Below, one piece after another: positions 43,361 to 53,388 of a stretch of DNA of 64,000 nt (positions within the stretch are counted from its first letter, which is position 1; each line of letters starts with the position of its first letter). Location: contig PDZS01000016.1 of NCBI GenBank assembly GCA_002753225.1, positions 25,524-89,523 on the forward strand, read 5' to 3'. The position numbers were made by a program, and so were the translations under genes. The notes beneath the pieces are model-generated. The model saw nothing but the letters and a program-made list of their open reading frames with translations, had not been told where the DNA came from and did not search any database. Origin of the DNA: Deltaproteobacteria bacterium YD0425bin51. Its GTDB lineage: Bacteria; Desulfobacterota; Desulfobacteria; Desulfobacterales; YD0425bin51.

Positions 43361-44656
43361 ATGAAAAAGCACTTTTTGATTTTATTATGTTTTTTAGTAA
43401 TACTATTTATAAGTAGTATTACTTTAGCAGGAGACGTTGATACTTATCAAAGCAATTGGATTCATAAAGCGTTAGTTTTGCAAAGAAATTTAGATGCTAA
43501 TGCTTCCTTGTCTCAAGTTCTATTTCAGTCAACTCATAATTCTTATAACTCTGCTGCATATAGGACACTTTTTAGATATATTGATCCAAATCACAAATAT
43601 TCGCTAAAAGATCAACTAAGAATGGATACCAGGGAAATAGAATTAGATGTACATAGATATTTTAGTATGAAAGGCTGGCCATGGCAATGGAAGGTTCAAC
43701 TTTTACTTTCTCATGGTACAGATAAACACATAGGAGTTGGCGCATTTGATAGAACCATTGATGAAGGGCTAACCGAAATCCGAGACTGGGCTAATATGGC
43801 AGAGAATAAAAATGAAATATTAATAATTGATATTGAAGATCATATGGATGGAGAATACGCACGAGCAGTAAAAAGTATTGAATCAATACTTGGAGCTTTA
43901 GTCTATAGACCAACTGATGCTAGATCTTCAAAAATTCCAATGAATATAACAAAGACTGACATATTAAAAACAGGTAAACGTATTCTTTTCATTTCTAAAG
44001 AAGGGAATAACAGCTCATGGAATAATTTAGTATTTAATGGCGTAGGAGACAGAACTGGTTTTATTCAATATAAACCTGGTGTTTTTAGATCATATCCTGA
44101 CTGCGGATGCTATTCAGGAGAGTTAATAAGACATGAATATGACAATTATCTAATTAGATTTTATGAAGACAGCACAAATTTAAGCAAACTTTTTTCAGAC
44201 CCTGGACCAAGGATAATTCCTAGTATGCTAAGAGAAATGGTTAGATGCGGTGTGAATATACCATCTGTTGACCAATTGGAACCTTATGATGGCAAATTGC
44301 AAAGCAGCGTTTGGAGCTGGGATGTAAATAAACCTGATAGCAGCGGGCTTGGTAAAGATTATGTTGCTCAAAATGGAAATGGTCGTTTTGATAATTTAGC
44401 AGGAAACACAGAGTTGCCATGCGCATGTAAAAATATTTATACTAATGAGTGGTATATTTCAGATGAATCTGCTACATGGGATAAAGGAAATGAAGTTTGC
44501 GTAAAAGAAGCAGGAATATACTTTAAGTTCGGATTACCTATAAATGGTTATGATAATGAAAAGCTAAAAGAGGCAAAATCACAAAAAGGTGTTGATAAAG
44601 TTTGGATAAACTATGGATATCAAAAAACATTAGGTAAATGGATGTCATCTAATTAA
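43361..44656 (+). CDS. Secreted calcium-dependent PI-PLC-like phosphodiesterase
   Basis: From the ATG at 43361 (after TTGGGGGTATAC) the protein has 431 residues and a signal peptide (MKKHFLILLCFLVILFISSITLAG). The PI-PLC X-type TIM barrel shows VLFQSTHNSYN (near 57), REIELDVHRY (near 93), LLSHGTDKHIG, NEILIIDIEDHM, and later QLEPYDGKLQSSVWSWD. This matches the bacterial Ca2+-dependent phosphoinositide-phospholipase C family. It would cleave phosphodiesters of phospholipids or related lipids outside the cytoplasm; the substrate is not known. The gene stands alone between a sigma-54-type promoter and a strong terminator. Confidence 0.82.
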   Translation: MKKHFLILLCFLVILFISSITLAGDVDTYQSNWIHKALVLQRNLDANASLSQVLFQSTHNSYNSAAYRTLFRYIDPNHKYSLKDQLRMDTREIELDVHRYFSMKGWPWQWKVQLLLSHGTDKHIGVGAFDRTIDEGLTEIRDWANMAENKNEILIIDIEDHMDGEYARAVKSIESILGALVYRPTDARSSKIPMNITKTDILKTGKRILFISKEGNNSSWNNLVFNGVGDRTGFIQYKPGVFRSYPDCGCYSGELIRHEYDNYLIRFYEDSTNLSKLFSDPGPRIIPSMLREMVRCGVNIPSVDQLEPYDGKLQSSVWSWDVNKPDSSGLGKDYVAQNGNGRFDNLAGNTELPCACKNIYTNEWYISDESATWDKGNEVCVKEAGIYFKFGLPINGYDNEKLKEAKSQKGVDKVWINYGYQKTLGKWMSSN

Positions 44657-44670
44657 AAATGATGTAAATA

Positions 44671-44706
44671 GATTTGACAACTTTTTAAAAGTTGTCAAAT
44701 CTTTAA
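44671..44706 (+). terminator. Rho-independent terminator after PI-PLC-like gene
   Basis: GATTTGACAAC (44671-44681) pairs with GTTGTCAAATC (44691-44701), with further A-T pairing inside the loop (TTTT/AAAA), followed by TTTAAAAT. The T-tract is short. It separates the PI-PLC-like gene from the next gene. Confidence 0.7.
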
Positions 44707-44722
44707 AATAAGGAGGATTTAT

Positions 44723-45280
44723 ATGGATATTTCAAAGATTCAAACTTATTCGTCAGTTATGAATTTGAAGAAAGCACAGAATAGTAATAAAAATTATCAG
44801 CTTGAATCAAAGGGAACAGAAGCAAAAAATAAATTAGAAACTCAAGTAGCTGAATTTAAGCGTACTCTACAAGTTCAAATGCTGAACAACGTTAAAGAAC
44901 AGGCTGGTGTTAGCCAAATAACAGGTCTCACAGAATCACAGTATAACCTAATATCTGATATAGAATATAATGGCAAACCCCTAACTGAATTATCTCAACC
45001 AGAAGCTTTAGAACTTGTAAGTGAAGATGGTTATTTTGGGATTAACAAAACTTCAGATCGCATTGCTGATTTTGTAATAAAGGGCGCAGGAGATGATTTA
45101 AACCAATTAAAAGCAGGGAGAGAAGGTATAATAAAAGGATTTAAAGAAGCAGAAAAATTGTGGGGAGGAAAACTTCCAGATATAAGCTATAAAACATTTG
45201 AAAAGTCTCTCGAAAAGATAGATAAACAGATATCTCAAGTTTCTGGCACCACAGGTGCAGTTATGGATATCGCAGTTTAA
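44723..45280 (+). CDS. Conserved hypothetical protein (185 aa)
   Basis: This soluble, helical protein has no signal peptide. The N-terminal 50 residues are polar and Asn/Lys/Gln-rich. The rest has a more conserved look: GLTESQYNLISDIEYNGKPL, ELVSEDGYFGINKTSDRIADFVIKGAGDD and GREGIIKGFKEAEKLWGGKLPDISYKT. Similar C-terminal regions occur in small proteins that databases label 'hydrogenase-4 component G', a name I recall only loosely and do not support from sequence; no hydrogenase gene is near. The ribosome binding site is AAGGAGG. Confidence 0.65.
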   Translation: MDISKIQTYSSVMNLKKAQNSNKNYQLESKGTEAKNKLETQVAEFKRTLQVQMLNNVKEQAGVSQITGLTESQYNLISDIEYNGKPLTELSQPEALELVSEDGYFGINKTSDRIADFVIKGAGDDLNQLKAGREGIIKGFKEAEKLWGGKLPDISYKTFEKSLEKIDKQISQVSGTTGAVMDIAV

Positions 45281-45456
45281 AATATCTCATATTTATTGCC
45301 TCCTAATTTTTGTCATAGAGATTTCCTCTATCCTTAATATCCCTTATTAAAATTTACGTTAAAAACTATAATAGAGTTGCTTTTAAAGCCTCCTTACATT
45401 ATATTTAAAAAATATTAAAATAAGAAAAAAATATAAAATATAGGAGGATTATTAAA

Positions 45457-46743
45457 ATGAGAGACGTTGTTATAGTAAGCGGCTGTAGAACTGCAATAGG
45501 TTCATTTGGAGGTTCATTAAAAGATATACCAGCAATTGATCTTGGAGCTATTGTCATTAAAGATACTTTGAAAAAAGTAGGACTTAAACCTGTATCAGGT
45601 GATAATGCTTTAGAAAATGCGCCTGATAAGTTAAAGGGTCAAGGAATAATTCAAGTTGAAAAAAAAGGATATGATTGGGATGAAAATTTAACGCCTATTG
45701 CTGTTGATGAAGTTATAATGGGTAATGTTCTTCAAGCAGGGCTTGGTCAAAATCCTGCAAGACAGTCAATGATCAAAGCAGGAATTCCTAAAGAAACCCC
45801 TGCTGTCACAATAAACAAAGTGTGCGGTTCAGGTCTTAAAGCTATTGCAATGGCAGCTTCAAGTATCATGAGTGGGCAAGCAGATGTTATAATAGCTGGC
45901 GGACAGGAAAATATGAGCCTTGTTCCTTTGGCATTACCTAAAGCTAGATGGGGACATAGAATGGAAATCACTGGAATTGGTGAAGTTTATGACCTTATGG
46001 TTTTTGATGGATTATACGAAATTTTCTATGGCTATCACATGGGAATTACAGCTGAAAATATTGCCGAAATGTATGGAATATCAAGATCAGAACAAGATGA
46101 TCTTGGTGTTTTAAGTCATAATAGAGCAATGAAAGCCATAAAGGATGGAATATTTGCACCAGAGATTTCTGGAATTACAATAAAGACCAAAAAAGGGGAA
46201 ACAATATTTAATATTGATGAAAGGCCAATGGAAACAGACATGGCAAAAATGGGAAAACTTAGACCAGCATTTAAAAAAGATGGGACTGTTACTGCTGGTA
46301 ATGCTTCTGGTATAAATGATGCCGCTGCTGCAGTTTTAATGATGACATCAGATAAAGCAAGGGAGCTTAAATTAGAGCCGATTGTAAAGATAAAGGGATT
46401 TGCCTCAGGCGGTCTTGATCCTGCATACATGGGACTTGGACCAATTCCAGCGATTAAAAAAGTTCTAAAATCTACAAATCTAACAATAAATGATATAGAT
46501 ATGATAGAATTAAATGAGGCTTTTGCATCTCAGGCAATAGCTTGCATGCGTGAACTTAAAATTGAAGTAGATAAACCAAATGAACTAGGAAGCGGCATAT
46601 CTCTAGGCCATCCAATAGGCTGTACTGGAGCAAGGCAGATGGTAACAGGTATGTATCAAATGAAACGTAAAGATTATAAAACAGGTTTAATTACCATGTG
46701 CATTGGCGGTGGTATGGGAATGGCAATGATAATTGAGCGTTAA
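45457..46743 (+). CDS. Acetyl-CoA acetyltransferase (thiolase) with central insertion
   Basis: The 428-residue protein has all thiolase active-site motifs: NKVCGSGLKA (nucleophile Cys123), NEAFASQAIA, LGHPIGCTGARQ and CIGGGMGMA. It makes or cleaves acetoacetyl-CoA. It is about 35 residues longer than common thiolases because of an insertion at about residues 46-81 (GDNALENAPDKLKGQG and onwards), before VDEVIMGNVLQAG. No other beta-oxidation gene is near, so it may serve in acetyl-CoA interconversion. The ribosome binding site is TAGGAGG. Confidence 0.95.
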   Translation: MRDVVIVSGCRTAIGSFGGSLKDIPAIDLGAIVIKDTLKKVGLKPVSGDNALENAPDKLKGQGIIQVEKKGYDWDENLTPIAVDEVIMGNVLQAGLGQNPARQSMIKAGIPKETPAVTINKVCGSGLKAIAMAASSIMSGQADVIIAGGQENMSLVPLALPKARWGHRMEITGIGEVYDLMVFDGLYEIFYGYHMGITAENIAEMYGISRSEQDDLGVLSHNRAMKAIKDGIFAPEISGITIKTKKGETIFNIDERPMETDMAKMGKLRPAFKKDGTVTAGNASGINDAAAAVLMMTSDKARELKLEPIVKIKGFASGGLDPAYMGLGPIPAIKKVLKSTNLTINDIDMIELNEAFASQAIACMRELKIEVDKPNELGSGISLGHPIGCTGARQMVTGMYQMKRKDYKTGLITMCIGGGMGMAMIIER

Positions 46744-46762
46744 ATATAGGAGAATTTAAAAT

Positions 46763-46921
46763 ATGAATATGAGCAGAAGACTTTCAATATTGGTTTTTAG
46801 CGGTGTTCCAGCTATTGTAGGAGGTGGGATTGTTTATGCCTTATTTAATCATAATTATTCCGCAGTCTTCATTTATGAAGTTATTCTTATTTTAATAGTA
46901 ATTGGATTTGCAAGTAAATAA
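46763..46921 (+). CDS. Small two-helix membrane protein (52 aa)
   Basis: A 52-residue frame follows a TAGGAGAA site. It encodes two hydrophobic helices (LSILVFSGVPAIVGGGIVYAL and VFIYEVILILIVIGFA) separated by a short polar turn. It lies 19 bases after the thiolase gene and just before the AI-2E transporter gene, all on one strand, so it is probably expressed. I do not recognise a family. Confidence 0.6.
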   Translation: MNMSRRLSILVFSGVPAIVGGGIVYALFNHNYSAVFIYEVILILIVIGFASK

Positions 46922-46947
46922 AATTGAATAACATTGAGAATAAAAAT

Positions 46948-48018
46948 ATGGTAAACAAAATATATAACCCTTTGATATTAAAATTTTTTTTAGCTCTTTT
47001 TTTAATCTCTTTTTTCCTTTTGGGCTGGCTTTTTTTTCCTTTTTTATCAATAATTATAATGTCTTGTGTTGTAACTGGAATTTTTAGCCCTGTATATAGG
47101 TTTTTAAAAAAACGTTTAAATCAATATGTAGCTTCATTTTTAACATGCACTATCATATTTTTAATTCTTTTTATACCTATTATTATTTGTCTAGCACTTC
47201 TTTCTAAAGAGGCTTATGGTGTTTATTTAATGGGTAAAGATGCAGCTTCTGGAGAGCAGCTAAAGAATTTTTTACAAACTAACAGACTTATTGAAAAAGG
47301 TATACAGCTTGCAAAAAATCTTCACTTAAATATTAATGCCCAGCAAATATATGACGGAATTGCTGAAATAGGCAAAACCATTGGTTTTTTCATTTTTAAG
47401 CAATCGAGTGCTATTGTTTCTAATCTATTTCAGTTTTTTGTTAATTTTTTCTTTATGCTCCTTATTGTTTTTTTTCTTTTAGTTGACGGTCCAAGCCTTG
47501 TATCTTTTATAATTGACATTTCTCCTCTTCCCAAAGAAGAGGATGAAAAGCTAATTCAAAAATTTAAAGATATGGTTGGAGCAATGATTGTTGGAAACGG
47601 AGCTGCTGGTTTAATTCAAGGAATTGGAGGTGGAACTTTATTTGCATTATTTGGATTAGATTCACCTTTTTTATGGGGAGTTGTAATGGTTTTTCTTGCT
47701 TTTCTTCCCCTAATTGGAATAGGACTAATCTTTGTACCTGCAATAATTTATTTATTTTTAAATGACCGTGTTATTTCTGCTGTATTTTTTATAATTTCCT
47801 ATGTTGTGCTTTCTATAGGAAGTGAAAATATTTTAAAGCCAAAGCTTATTGGCGATCGTGTCCAAATGCATACCTTACTGGTATTTTTATCCATAATAGG
47901 GGGTCTCAAACTATTCGGCATAGCTGGTATAATTTATGGTCCTCTAGTTGTTACGGCATTTTTAACGCTAACTGATATATATCAAGCTAATTATCAAAAA
48001 ATAGTTGAACCGGAGTAA
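46948..48018 (+). CDS. AI-2E family transporter (membrane permease)
   Basis: The protein has 356 residues from the ATG at 46948; a TTG at 46924 would add eight. It has about eight helices and the family pattern: IIIMSCVVTGIFSPVYRFLKKR, FFFMLLIVFFLLVDGPSLV, GNGAAGLIQGIGGGTLFALFGL, FLPLIGIGLIFVPAIIYL, GSENILKPKLIGDRVQMHTLLVFLSIIGGLKLFGIAGIIYGPLVV. The family was named for AI-2 export, but members also include Na+/H+ antiporters, so the substrate is open. It is followed five bases later by gyrA. Confidence 0.9.
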   Translation: MVNKIYNPLILKFFLALFLISFFLLGWLFFPFLSIIIMSCVVTGIFSPVYRFLKKRLNQYVASFLTCTIIFLILFIPIIICLALLSKEAYGVYLMGKDAASGEQLKNFLQTNRLIEKGIQLAKNLHLNINAQQIYDGIAEIGKTIGFFIFKQSSAIVSNLFQFFVNFFFMLLIVFFLLVDGPSLVSFIIDISPLPKEEDEKLIQKFKDMVGAMIVGNGAAGLIQGIGGGTLFALFGLDSPFLWGVVMVFLAFLPLIGIGLIFVPAIIYLFLNDRVISAVFFIISYVVLSIGSENILKPKLIGDRVQMHTLLVFLSIIGGLKLFGIAGIIYGPLVVTAFLTLTDIYQANYQKIVEPE

Positions 48019-48023
48019 ATTAA

Positions 48024-50513
48024 ATGATTACAGAAGATACACAGACACTTACTGAAAGAACACCTCAAATAAGCATTGATGTTGAGATGAAACGCTCATA
48101 TCTTGATTATGCAATGAGCGTAATCATTGGAAGAGCCTTACCTGATGTTCGAGATGGTCTAAAACCTGTTCATCGTCGTGTGCTATTTGCAATGCATGAA
48201 TTAAAAAATGATTATAATAAGCCCTTTAAAAAAGCTGCCCGTATAGTTGGAGATGTTATAGGTAAATATCATCCTCATGGAGATACAGCAGTTTATGATA
48301 CCATTGTCAGGATGGCACAAGATTTCAGTTTAAGATATACGATAGTAGATGGACAAGGTAACTTTGGCTCTGTAGATGGGGATCCTCCAGCTGCAATGAG
48401 GTATACTGAAATAAGAATGACAAAACTTGCACATCAAATGCTTGAGGACCTCGAAAAAGAAACAGTTAATTTTGTGCCAAACTATGATGAATCTTTAACA
48501 GAGCCTTCGGTTTTGCCGTCTAAAATTCCCTGTCTTCTAATAAATGGTTCATCAGGTATTGCTGTTGGAATGGCAACGAATATACCTCCACATAATTTAA
48601 ATGAAATTATTTTAGGTATAAAAGCTCTTATTAATAATCCTGATATTACTTTTGAAGAATTGTTAAACTATATTCCAGGTCCTGATTTCCCTACAGGAGG
48701 AATTATATGCGGAACTCAAGGCATTTATGAGGCTTACAGAACTGGAAGGGGTATTATTAAGATTAGAGCAAAAGCTTTAGTTGAAAAGGATAAAAAAACT
48801 GGAACTGAAACAATTATTATAAAAGAAATCCCTTATCAGGTCATAAAAGCTAAAATTATTGAAAAAATAGCTGAACTGATGAAAGATAAAAATCTTGAAG
48901 GAATAAAGTATGTAAGAGATGAATCTGATAGGGAAGGAATGCGTATAGCAATAGGGCTTAAAAAAGATCAAAACTCTGATGTAATTTTAAATCAACTATA
49001 TAAAAATACTCAACTTGAAACTAGTTTTGGGATTATCTTCCTTGCTATTGTAAATAACAGGCCTGAACTTTTAAGCATAAAAGAGCTTTTAGAGCATTTT
49101 ATAATTCATAGGAAAGACATTATAACAAGGCGCACACAATATGAGCTTAAAAAAGCTGAGGAAAGGGCACATATATTAGAAGGCTTAAAAATTGCAATAG
49201 ATCATCTTGATTCAGTTGTTACACTAATTAGATCGTCAAAAACACCTGCTGAGGCTAAAGAAAGACTTCTATTAAAATTTAAATTAACACAAATTCAGGC
49301 TCAAGCTATTTTAGAGATGAGACTTCAGAGATTAACTGGTCTTGAGCGGGATAAAATAATAGAAGAATATGAAAATGTTTTAAAAGATATCGGAAAATAT
49401 AAAGAAATTCTTGGTAATGACAAACTAGTCTTGAAAATTATAGAAGAAGAGATAACAGAAATACAAAATGAATTTGGAGATGAGAGAAGAACATTAATAG
49501 TTAAAGAAGTTCAAGATATAAAAATTGAAGATTTGATTCTTGAAGAAGATATGGTTGTAACTATTACTAATAGCGGTTATATAAAAAGAAGTCCAAGCAG
49601 TATATATCAAAGCCAGAGACGTGGCGGCAGAGGCAAAATAGGTATGGCAACCAAAGAAGAAGATTTTATTTCAAATCTCTTTATTGCTTCTACACACCAC
49701 ACTTTTTTATTTTTTACAAACTTAGGAAGAGTTTATAAATGCAAAGTTTATGACATCCCTCAAGCAACAAGACAAAGTAAAGGTAAAGCTATTATAAATC
49801 TTTTAAATTTTCAGCCAGAAGAGCGTTTAAGTACTGTTCTTGCTGTACCTTCCTTTGACAAAGGTCAATATATCTTTATGGCAACCAGACATGGAACAGT
49901 TAAAAAAGCTGATCTTATGTCTTTTGCTAACATTAGATCTGGAGGAATCATTGCTATAGGTCTTGATTCAGATGATGAACTTATATCAGCTAGACTTACT
50001 GATGGTAATTTAGATGTTTTTATGTGTTCTTCAGATGGTCAGGCTGTTCGTTTCCATGAGTCAGATGTTAGGTCAATGGGCAGAAATGCTGTTGGAGTTA
50101 TAGGAATGAGACTTGATAAAGGAGATTATATTGTTGGCATGGAAGTTTTAAGTCATGGCAAGGCAGTCCTTGCTGCTACTGAAAATGGATATGGAAAAAG
50201 GAGTTTGCTTGATGAATACATTATACACAAACGAGGGGGCAAGGGAGTCATAACTATTAAAACAAGTGAACGCAATGGGAAAGTTGTTGCAATACTTCTT
50301 GTAGAAGAAGATGATGACATTATGCTAATAACAGACAGAGGCAAAATTGTACGAACACCAGTAAAAGGAATTTCAGTTATTAGCAGAAATACTCAAGGAG
50401 TAAAACTTATTGGTATGGAAGAAGGGGAAAAGTTAGTTTGCATAGCAAGGCTTGCTGAAAAGGAAGAGGATGCACCTTTGTCTGAGGAAATTTTTGAAAT
50501 AGAAAATGAATAA
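48024..50513 (+). CDS. gyrA: DNA gyrase subunit A
   Basis: The 829-residue protein is full length. It has [16 protein letters not shown], the quinolone-resistance region [14 protein letters not shown] (Thr88 and Asp92 at the positions of E. coli Ser83 and Asp87), the catalytic tyrosine in [17 protein letters not shown], and the GyrA box QRRGGRGK in the C-terminal beta-pinwheel. The GyrA box marks it as gyrase rather than topoisomerase IV. gyrB is not in the window. It overlaps radC by eight bases. Confidence 0.97.
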   Translation: MITEDTQTLTERTPQISIDVEMKRSYLDYAMSVIIGRALPDVRDGLKPVHRRVLFAMHELKNDYNKPFKKAARIVGDVIGKYHPHGDTAVYDTIVRMAQDFSLRYTIVDGQGNFGSVDGDPPAAMRYTEIRMTKLAHQMLEDLEKETVNFVPNYDESLTEPSVLPSKIPCLLINGSSGIAVGMATNIPPHNLNEIILGIKALINNPDITFEELLNYIPGPDFPTGGIICGTQGIYEAYRTGRGIIKIRAKALVEKDKKTGTETIIIKEIPYQVIKAKIIEKIAELMKDKNLEGIKYVRDESDREGMRIAIGLKKDQNSDVILNQLYKNTQLETSFGIIFLAIVNNRPELLSIKELLEHFIIHRKDIITRRTQYELKKAEERAHILEGLKIAIDHLDSVVTLIRSSKTPAEAKERLLLKFKLTQIQAQAILEMRLQRLTGLERDKIIEEYENVLKDIGKYKEILGNDKLVLKIIEEEITEIQNEFGDERRTLIVKEVQDIKIEDLILEEDMVVTITNSGYIKRSPSSIYQSQRRGGRGKIGMATKEEDFISNLFIASTHHTFLFFTNLGRVYKCKVYDIPQATRQSKGKAIINLLNFQPEERLSTVLAVPSFDKGQYIFMATRHGTVKKADLMSFANIRSGGIIAIGLDSDDELISARLTDGNLDVFMCSSDGQAVRFHESDVRSMGRNAVGVIGMRLDKGDYIVGMEVLSHGKAVLAATENGYGKRSLLDEYIIHKRGGKGVITIKTSERNGKVVAILLVEEDDDIMLITDRGKIVRTPVKGISVISRNTQGVKLIGMEEGEKLVCIARLAEKEEDAPLSEEIFEIENE

Positions 50514-51207
50514 AGGAGAAGGTCATAGAAAGCGTTTGAGGGATAAGTTTTTGACCTCAGGATTATCGGGTTTTCACGATTATGAGGTTATTGAACTTTT
50601 GCTAACACTTGCTACACCAAGAAAAGATTGTAAAAATGAGGCTAAAGAAGCATTAATTCGATTTAAGACATTTCAAGGTGTTATAGAGGCATCTGTATCA
50701 CAATTATGTGAAATTAAAGGAATTGGTGCTATAAATGTATTTGGCATAAAACTTATAAAAGCAGTATGTGACAGATACTTAGAGAAAAAACTTATTTCAA
50801 AAGATTACATTAGTAATTCAAAAGAGTTATTTGAATATCTTTTCAATACTCTAAGAGATAAAAACAGGGAAAGTTTTAACGTTATTTTTTTAGATGCAAA
50901 AAACAATATAATTAGTCTCAAAATGCTTTTTGAAGGAACGCTTACATCTTCTCAGGTTTACCCAAGAGAAGTCATAAAAGCTGCTTTAGAAAATCATGCA
51001 GCAGCATTAATTTTTGCTCATAATCATCCATCAGGCGATCCTAGCCCATCAAAAGAAGATATAGCTATTACAAAACAACTTATTTTTGCATGTAAAGTTA
51101 TGGGAATAACTGTGCATGACCATATTATAATAGGCGACAGTAAATATTTTAGCCTTGCTGATAATGGCTACATTAATAAAATGAATCAGGAGTATAATGA
51201 AAAATGA
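50506..51207 (+). CDS. radC: RadC/JAB-domain protein
   Basis: The 233-residue protein has an N-terminal helix-hairpin-helix part ([41 protein letters not shown]) and a C-terminal JAMM-type domain with the metal motif [15 protein letters not shown]. The family is annotated as DNA repair protein RadC, but its real function is unresolved. It overlaps gyrA at its start and the next small gene by 11 bases at its end. Confidence 0.92.
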   Translation: MNKGEGHRKRLRDKFLTSGLSGFHDYEVIELLLTLATPRKDCKNEAKEALIRFKTFQGVIEASVSQLCEIKGIGAINVFGIKLIKAVCDRYLEKKLISKDYISNSKELFEYLFNTLRDKNRESFNVIFLDAKNNIISLKMLFEGTLTSSQVYPREVIKAALENHAAALIFAHNHPSGDPSPSKEDIAITKQLIFACKVMGITVHDHIIIGDSKYFSLADNGYINKMNQEYNEK

Positions 51208-51469
51208 TGAACCAAAGTGTTTTGGGGAACTAAATATTGTTTTTCCAGTTTCAGAAGATGGACTCAGGCATTCTCCTGAAAACTGTATGTCTTGCGTTTT
51301 AAAAACCGAATGTTTAAAAAAAGCAATAAATAGCTTAAATGGATTTAAATTTAAAGAAGAACAAATAGATAAATCTTACAAATCAGGGCTTATTAGTTTT
51401 TTAGAAAGATGGTCAAAAAGAAAACTTTTAAAACAGAAGGAGCGAACTTATGGCAAAACTATCAGTTGA
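51197..51469 (+). CDS. Small Cys-containing hypothetical protein (90 aa)
   Basis: The protein is soluble with a cluster of four cysteines in the first half (Cys8; Cys30 and Cys33 as CMSC; Cys39), which could hold a zinc or iron-sulfur site. The second half is Lys-rich and helical (LISFLERWSKRKLLKQKE). It is wedged between radC (11-base overlap) and pgk (20-base overlap); its end encodes the pgk ribosome binding site AAGGAGCG. I do not recognise a family. The tight packing supports it as a real gene. Confidence 0.65.
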   Translation: MKNDEPKCFGELNIVFPVSEDGLRHSPENCMSCVLKTECLKKAINSLNGFKFKEEQIDKSYKSGLISFLERWSKRKLLKQKERTYGKTIS

Positions 51470-52646
51470 AGATTTAGATTTAAAAGGTAAAAGAGTACTA
51501 ATGCGTGTAGATTTCAATGTTCCTTTAGAATCTGGTGTTGTAGCTAATGATAAGAGAATTCGTGAGTCTCTTCCAACAATAAAGTATATAATTGAAAAAG
51601 GAGGAAGACTTATTTTAATGTCCCATTTAGGTAGACCAGAAGGTAAAAAAGTCCCAGAAATGTCTATGAAACCTTGTGTACCAGTACTATCTCAACTACT
51701 TGGCAAAGAAGTCAAATTTGCTGATGACTGTATTGGTGATATAGCTGAGAAAGCTTCAGCAAATTTAAAAGATGGAGATGTGCTTATTTTAGAGAATTTG
51801 CGTTACTATAAACAAGAAACAAAAAATGACAAAGAGTTTGCAGAAAAACTTGCAAAACTTGGAGAGATTTATATAAATGATGCTTTTGGTACAGCTCATA
51901 GAGCACATGCTTCCACAGAAGGTGTTACTCATTTTTTTACAAAATGCGCTTCAGGATTTTTAATGATGAAAGAGCTAGCATATCTTGGCCAAGTAATTGA
52001 AAATCCTAAAAGACCATTTGTTGCAATTTTAGGAGGAGCAAAAATTTCAGATAAAATTGAAGTTATATCAAATCTTTTGCCTAAGGTTGATAAACTTATA
52101 ATTGGCGGTGGTATGGCTTATACATTCTTTAAAGCACAAGGTTTTGAAATTGGTAAATCTTTACTTGAGAAAGATAAAATCGACCTAGCCAAATCTCTTC
52201 TTGAAAAAGGGAAAGATAAAATAGTATTACCTGTTGATTCTATTATTACAGATCATTTGGATTTCAGTGGAAGAAAAGTAGGAGAAATAAAAGTTTCAAA
52301 GTCAGATGCTATTCCCTCTGATTATATGGGTGTTGATATAGGACCTGAATCTATTGAACAATTCAAATCTGTTTTATCTGATGCAAAGACTATAATCTGG
52401 AATGGTCCAATGGGTGTATTTGAAATAGATGCTACATCAAAGGGAACATATGCAATAGCTAGCCTTTTAGCAGATATTACACCAAAAGGGGCAACAACTG
52501 TAATTGGAGGTGGAGATTCAGCATCTGCTGTAAAAAAAGCAGGTGTATCTAGCAAAGTTTCCCATGTTTCAACAGGAGGGGGTGCATCTCTAGAATTTCT
52601 AGAAGGCAAAATTTTACCTGGCGTTCAAGCTTTAACAGACAAATAA
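51450..52646 (+). CDS. pgk: Phosphoglycerate kinase
   Basis: The 398-residue protein matches Pgk throughout: RVLMRVDFNVPL, LMSHLGRP, LENLRYYKQE, YINDAFGTAHRAHAST, FVAILGGAKISDKI, LIIGGGMAYTF, DIGPES, WNGPMGVFE and GGGDSASAVKKAG. It transfers phosphate from 1,3-bisphosphoglycerate to ADP. It ends the gyrA-radC gene string and is followed by a terminator. Confidence 0.97.
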   Translation: MAKLSVEDLDLKGKRVLMRVDFNVPLESGVVANDKRIRESLPTIKYIIEKGGRLILMSHLGRPEGKKVPEMSMKPCVPVLSQLLGKEVKFADDCIGDIAEKASANLKDGDVLILENLRYYKQETKNDKEFAEKLAKLGEIYINDAFGTAHRAHASTEGVTHFFTKCASGFLMMKELAYLGQVIENPKRPFVAILGGAKISDKIEVISNLLPKVDKLIIGGGMAYTFFKAQGFEIGKSLLEKDKIDLAKSLLEKGKDKIVLPVDSIITDHLDFSGRKVGEIKVSKSDAIPSDYMGVDIGPESIEQFKSVLSDAKTIIWNGPMGVFEIDATSKGTYAIASLLADITPKGATTVIGGGDSASAVKKAGVSSKVSHVSTGGGASLEFLEGKILPGVQALTDK

Positions 52647-52650
52647 AAAA

Positions 52651-52685
52651 AGAGGGGCGATAAAAAAATCGCCCCTATCAATTTT
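52651..52685 (+). terminator. Terminator-like hairpin after pgk
   Basis: AGGGGCGAT (52653-52661) pairs perfectly with ATCGCCCCT (52668-52676) over a six-A loop. The downstream tract ATCAATTTTAT is only moderately T-rich. It lies directly before the start codon of the VTT gene, so read-through may occur. Confidence 0.75.
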
Positions 52686-53381
52686 ATGACATTTAATAAA
52701 AAAATTTTTATTTTTTTCATTTTTATTTTTTTTATATTATTAATTTATTGTTTTTCCGATCCAATATGGAATAGATTGATATATTTTTATGATTTATTAT
52801 CAGATAAGGAAAAGATAACTGGTTTTATTAATTCTTTTGGAGTTGCAGCACCTATTGCTTTTATATTTATCCAGATTTTTCAGGTTATATTTGCTCCTAT
52901 TCCTGGTGAAGTAACAGGTTTTATAGGTGGATATATTTTTGGAATATTAAAAAGTTTTTTGTTTTCGACTATAGGGCTTACAATAGGTTCATGGATAAAT
53001 TTTAGTTTAGGTCGTTTTTTAGGAGAAAAATATATTCAAAAGTTAATTCCTAAAAAATATTATGAACGTTTGGATAAAATAGTAAAACATGAAGGTTTGA
53101 TTGTTGTTTTGATCTTTTTTATATTTCCGGGTTTTCCCAAAGACTGGATGTGTCTTGTTTTAGGTGTTAGTCATATTCCTTTAAAAATTTTTATGTTATT
53201 TGCTTTTTTGGGAAGAATGCCTGGTACTCTCATGTTAAGTATTAAAGGTGCTCTAATTTCTGAAAAAGAATATGGTTTATTTGCTATAGTTCTTGGTATA
53301 AGCATAATAATTGTTCTTATTGCTTATAGATTTAGAGATAATTTATATCTTTGGGTTGAAAAGGCTAATTCAAAAAAATAA
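52686..53381 (+). CDS. TVP38/TMEM64 (VTT-domain) membrane protein
   Basis: The 231-residue protein has about five to six helices and the VTT (SNARE-associated) pattern: FIQIFQVIFAPIPGEVTGFIGGYIFG, GSWINFSLGRFLGEKY, FPGFPKDWMCLVLG and FLGRMPGTLMLS. Members are linked to lipid scrambling or small-molecule transport in the inner membrane. The ATG is close behind the pgk terminator with little room for a promoter. The diguanylate cyclase gene follows after seven bases. Confidence 0.87.
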   Translation: MTFNKKIFIFFIFIFFILLIYCFSDPIWNRLIYFYDLLSDKEKITGFINSFGVAAPIAFIFIQIFQVIFAPIPGEVTGFIGGYIFGILKSFLFSTIGLTIGSWINFSLGRFLGEKYIQKLIPKKYYERLDKIVKHEGLIVVLIFFIFPGFPKDWMCLVLGVSHIPLKIFMLFAFLGRMPGTLMLSIKGALISEKEYGLFAIVLGISIIIVLIAYRFRDNLYLWVEKANSKK

Positions 53382-53388
53382 TTTTTAT

